Origin: Betaproteobacteria bacterium
Lineage (GTDB): Bacteria; Pseudomonadota; Gammaproteobacteria; Burkholderiales; SG8-41
Length of the DNA stretch: 7,739 nucleotides
Assembly: GCA_029883965.1 (NCBI GenBank)
Contig: JAOUIN010000107.1
Location: 1-7,739, forward strand
Reading direction: 5' to 3'
Shown here: one piece after another, positions 7,081 through 7,739 of the stretch
How positions within the stretch are numbered: the first letter of the stretch is position 1
How the letters are laid out: the number at the start of each line of letters is the position of its first letter
Position numbers and translations under genes: made by a program
Notes under the pieces: generated by a model
What the model saw: only the letters and a program-made list of their open reading frames with translations
The model's database searches: none
Told to the model about the DNA's origin: nothing

Positions 7081-7089
7081 GCATCTCAC

Positions 7090-7112
7090 GAAGTAATTGT
7101 TAACAGGCCCTA
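7090..7112 (-). repeat. Right terminal inverted repeat of the MITE-like element
   Basis: Ends AACAGGCCCTA; the exact reverse complement of 6842-6864. The outer TA (7111-7112) mirrors the TA at 6842-6843, consistent with a TA target duplication. Confidence 0.85.
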
Positions 7113-7333
7113 AGCCGCGCCCGGCCTGAGCAGGACTGTCCATGCGCCCGGCGGAATTGCAGGTCCCCCGGCATTATTGTCGTCTTTCCGCATGACCCCG
7201 GACCGCCACGCCCGAGGCCCGAAACTGGCTGCGGAACAACAGCCGCGTTATCGAGCCTGTCATCCCGGGCAACCCCGTATCCGGCAATGCTGCCATCAAA
7301 GCCCGGGCGGTTCGGTCCCGTTCCCCGGTCCCG
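7113..7333. other. GC-rich spacer downstream of the FHA-like gene
   Basis: I see no gene here. About 27 nt after the FHA-like stop codon (minus direction) the arms GCCCGGG (7301-7307) and CCCGGGC (7264-7270) could form a stem with a 30-nt loop. There is no U-tract, so an intrinsic terminator is not supported. The 10-bp direct repeat CGGTCCCGTT occurs at 7313-7322 and 7326-7335, the second copy running into the stop codon. Confidence 0.4.
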
Positions 7334-7739
7334 TTACTTCTTGATGAAAACCTCCATTTTTACGCCGGCCAGCTCAATCACGTCGTGATCCTGCAGCGAT
7401 TTGGCCTGGGCATCGATTATTTTCCCGTTGATCACCGGAAACTTTTCACCTTCCACATGGGTAATGAAGTACCCCTGCGGACGACGTGTAATCACGGCGA
7501 CCTGCAAACCGGGTTTGCCCAAAGTCGTCAGGTTTTTAACCAGATCCAGTTCCTTGCCGGCACTCGGCCCTGTAAGAATTTGCACCGCGGCCATCGCCTG
7601 ACCTTCTGCAGGCTTTGCTGCAGCCGGTGCTGCAGCAGGTTGTGCTGGTTTGGCCGCCGGCGGCTCCGCTTTGGGAGTAGGCGGCGGCATGGACGGTTTC
7701 GGGGTCGGCGGCGGCGTCGACGGTTTCGGCGGCGGCGCG
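7334..7739 (-). CDS. Proline-rich protein with C-terminal FHA-like domain (5' end outside window)
   Basis: The frame is open from the right window edge to TAA at 7334-7336, giving 134 visible residues. The Met at 7690 is internal, because proline-rich coding continues upstream of it with no stop. Visible residues 1-46 are a low-complexity linker rich in Pro, Ala, Lys and Thr (PPPTPKPS-type repeats, then PAAKPAQPAAAPAAAKP). Residues about 52-132 resemble an FHA beta-sandwich: VQILTGPSAGKELDL, TTLGKPG, FPVINGKII, LQDHDVIELAGVKMEVF. FHA domains normally bind phosphothreonine, but here the usual G-R is G-K and the S-x-x-H motif is replaced by T-R-R-P. Only the N-G remains, so phosphopeptide binding is doubtful. 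The missing N-terminus may hold a membrane segment or other domain. It precedes the cyclase gene on the same strand, separated by the spacer and the MITE-like element. Confidence 0.75.
   Translation of the reverse strand, partial: APPPKPSTPPPTPKPSMPPPTPKAEPPAAKPAQPAAAPAAAKPAEGQAMAAVQILTGPSAGKELDLVKNLTTLGKPGLQVAVITRRPQGYFITHVEGEKFPVINGKIIDAQAKSLQDHDVIELAGVKMEVFIKK
7680..7733 (-). repeat. 27-bp tandem repeat coding the proline-rich linker
   Basis: Two copies of a 27-bp unit (7680-7706 and 7707-7733) share GGCGGCGGC and GACGGTTTCGG on the plus strand. On the coding strand each gives nine residues of the type PPPTPKPS plus M or T. A more diverged copy lies just below 7680, and a third may continue past the window edge. 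Confidence 0.6.

Larger units (their letters stand above)
6842..7112. mobile_element. MITE-like palindromic element with 23-bp terminal inverted repeats
   Basis: The element is bounded by TA on both sides and has perfect 23-bp terminal inverted repeats, extending to 26 of 27 with one mismatch. Inside are two hairpin modules side by side (6881-6967 and 6982-7080), so nearly the whole element can fold. It carries no transposase, so it would be a non-autonomous element mobilised in trans. TA targets are typical of IS630/Tc1-mariner transposases, but the family here is inferred. One minus-strand frame stays open through the whole element and ends at a TAG formed by the left repeat. The product has no recognisable domain, and I treat it as a by-product, not a gene. 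The element sits 10 bp before the cyclase start codon and divides the FHA-like gene from the cyclase. Confidence 0.8.

Noticed and set aside
6841..7143. 100-codon minus-strand frame across the MITE-like element as a real gene
   Set aside because: Almost all of it is element sequence, including both terminal repeats. It is kept as a finding but not annotated as a CDS.
7264..7307. Intrinsic terminator after the FHA-like gene
   Set aside because: The GC-rich arms are 30 nt apart and no T-run follows on the minus strand, so only a possible hairpin is noted.
7334..7690. Met at 7690 as the true start of the FHA-like protein
   Set aside because: Proline-rich coding repeats continue upstream to the window edge without a stop, and no ribosome site precedes this ATG, so it is an internal residue.
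1..7739. CRISPR arrays, tRNA or rRNA genes
   Set aside because: No regularly spaced repeats and no tRNA- or rRNA-like sequence were seen on either strand.

Overview
The window (7,739 bp, moderately GC-rich) looks like chromosomal DNA of a Gram-negative proteobacterium, most likely beta or gamma. The basis is a GspE/PilB-type ATPase, an HD-GYP phosphodiesterase and a CHASE2-type class III nucleotidyl cyclase, with strong Shine-Dalgarno use. The taxon is inferred from protein style only; there is no rRNA or other marker gene.

Layout. Positions 1-129 (+) are the 3' end of an unidentified gene. It meets the rest of the window tail to tail, with only 9 bp between stop codons. Everything else is on the minus strand. 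In transcription order (right to left) this is: a proline-rich protein ending in a degenerate FHA-like domain (7334-7739, cut by the window edge); a GC-rich spacer (7113-7333); a 271-bp MITE-like palindromic element (6842-7112); a CHASE2 adenylate/guanylate cyclase (4594-6831); a 437-bp intergenic region with a candidate promoter and two AT-rich palindromes (4157-4593); a GAF-fused GspE/PilB-like ATPase (1781-4156); and a GAF-HD-GYP protein overlapping it by 20 bp (139-1800).

How the genes may work together. The cluster has a membrane enzyme predicted to make a cyclic mononucleotide from an extracytoplasmic signal, an enzyme predicted to degrade cyclic di-GMP, and a pilus/secretion motor ATPase. 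The last two each carry an N-terminal GAF domain sharing a D-x-K-T-G-Y-R motif and an N-x-K/N-K...F signature like that of cyclic-nucleotide-binding GAF domains. This suggests, as inference only, that the cyclase product (cAMP or cGMP) tunes both c-di-GMP turnover and a surface-appendage motor. The FHA-like protein may be a scaffold.

The most unusual DNA is the MITE-like element. It has 23-bp perfect terminal inverted repeats flanked by TA, two internal nested hairpin modules, and an insertion point 10 bp upstream of the cyclase start codon. One reading frame is open through the whole element, in frame with the cyclase, and ends at a TAG formed by the terminal repeat.
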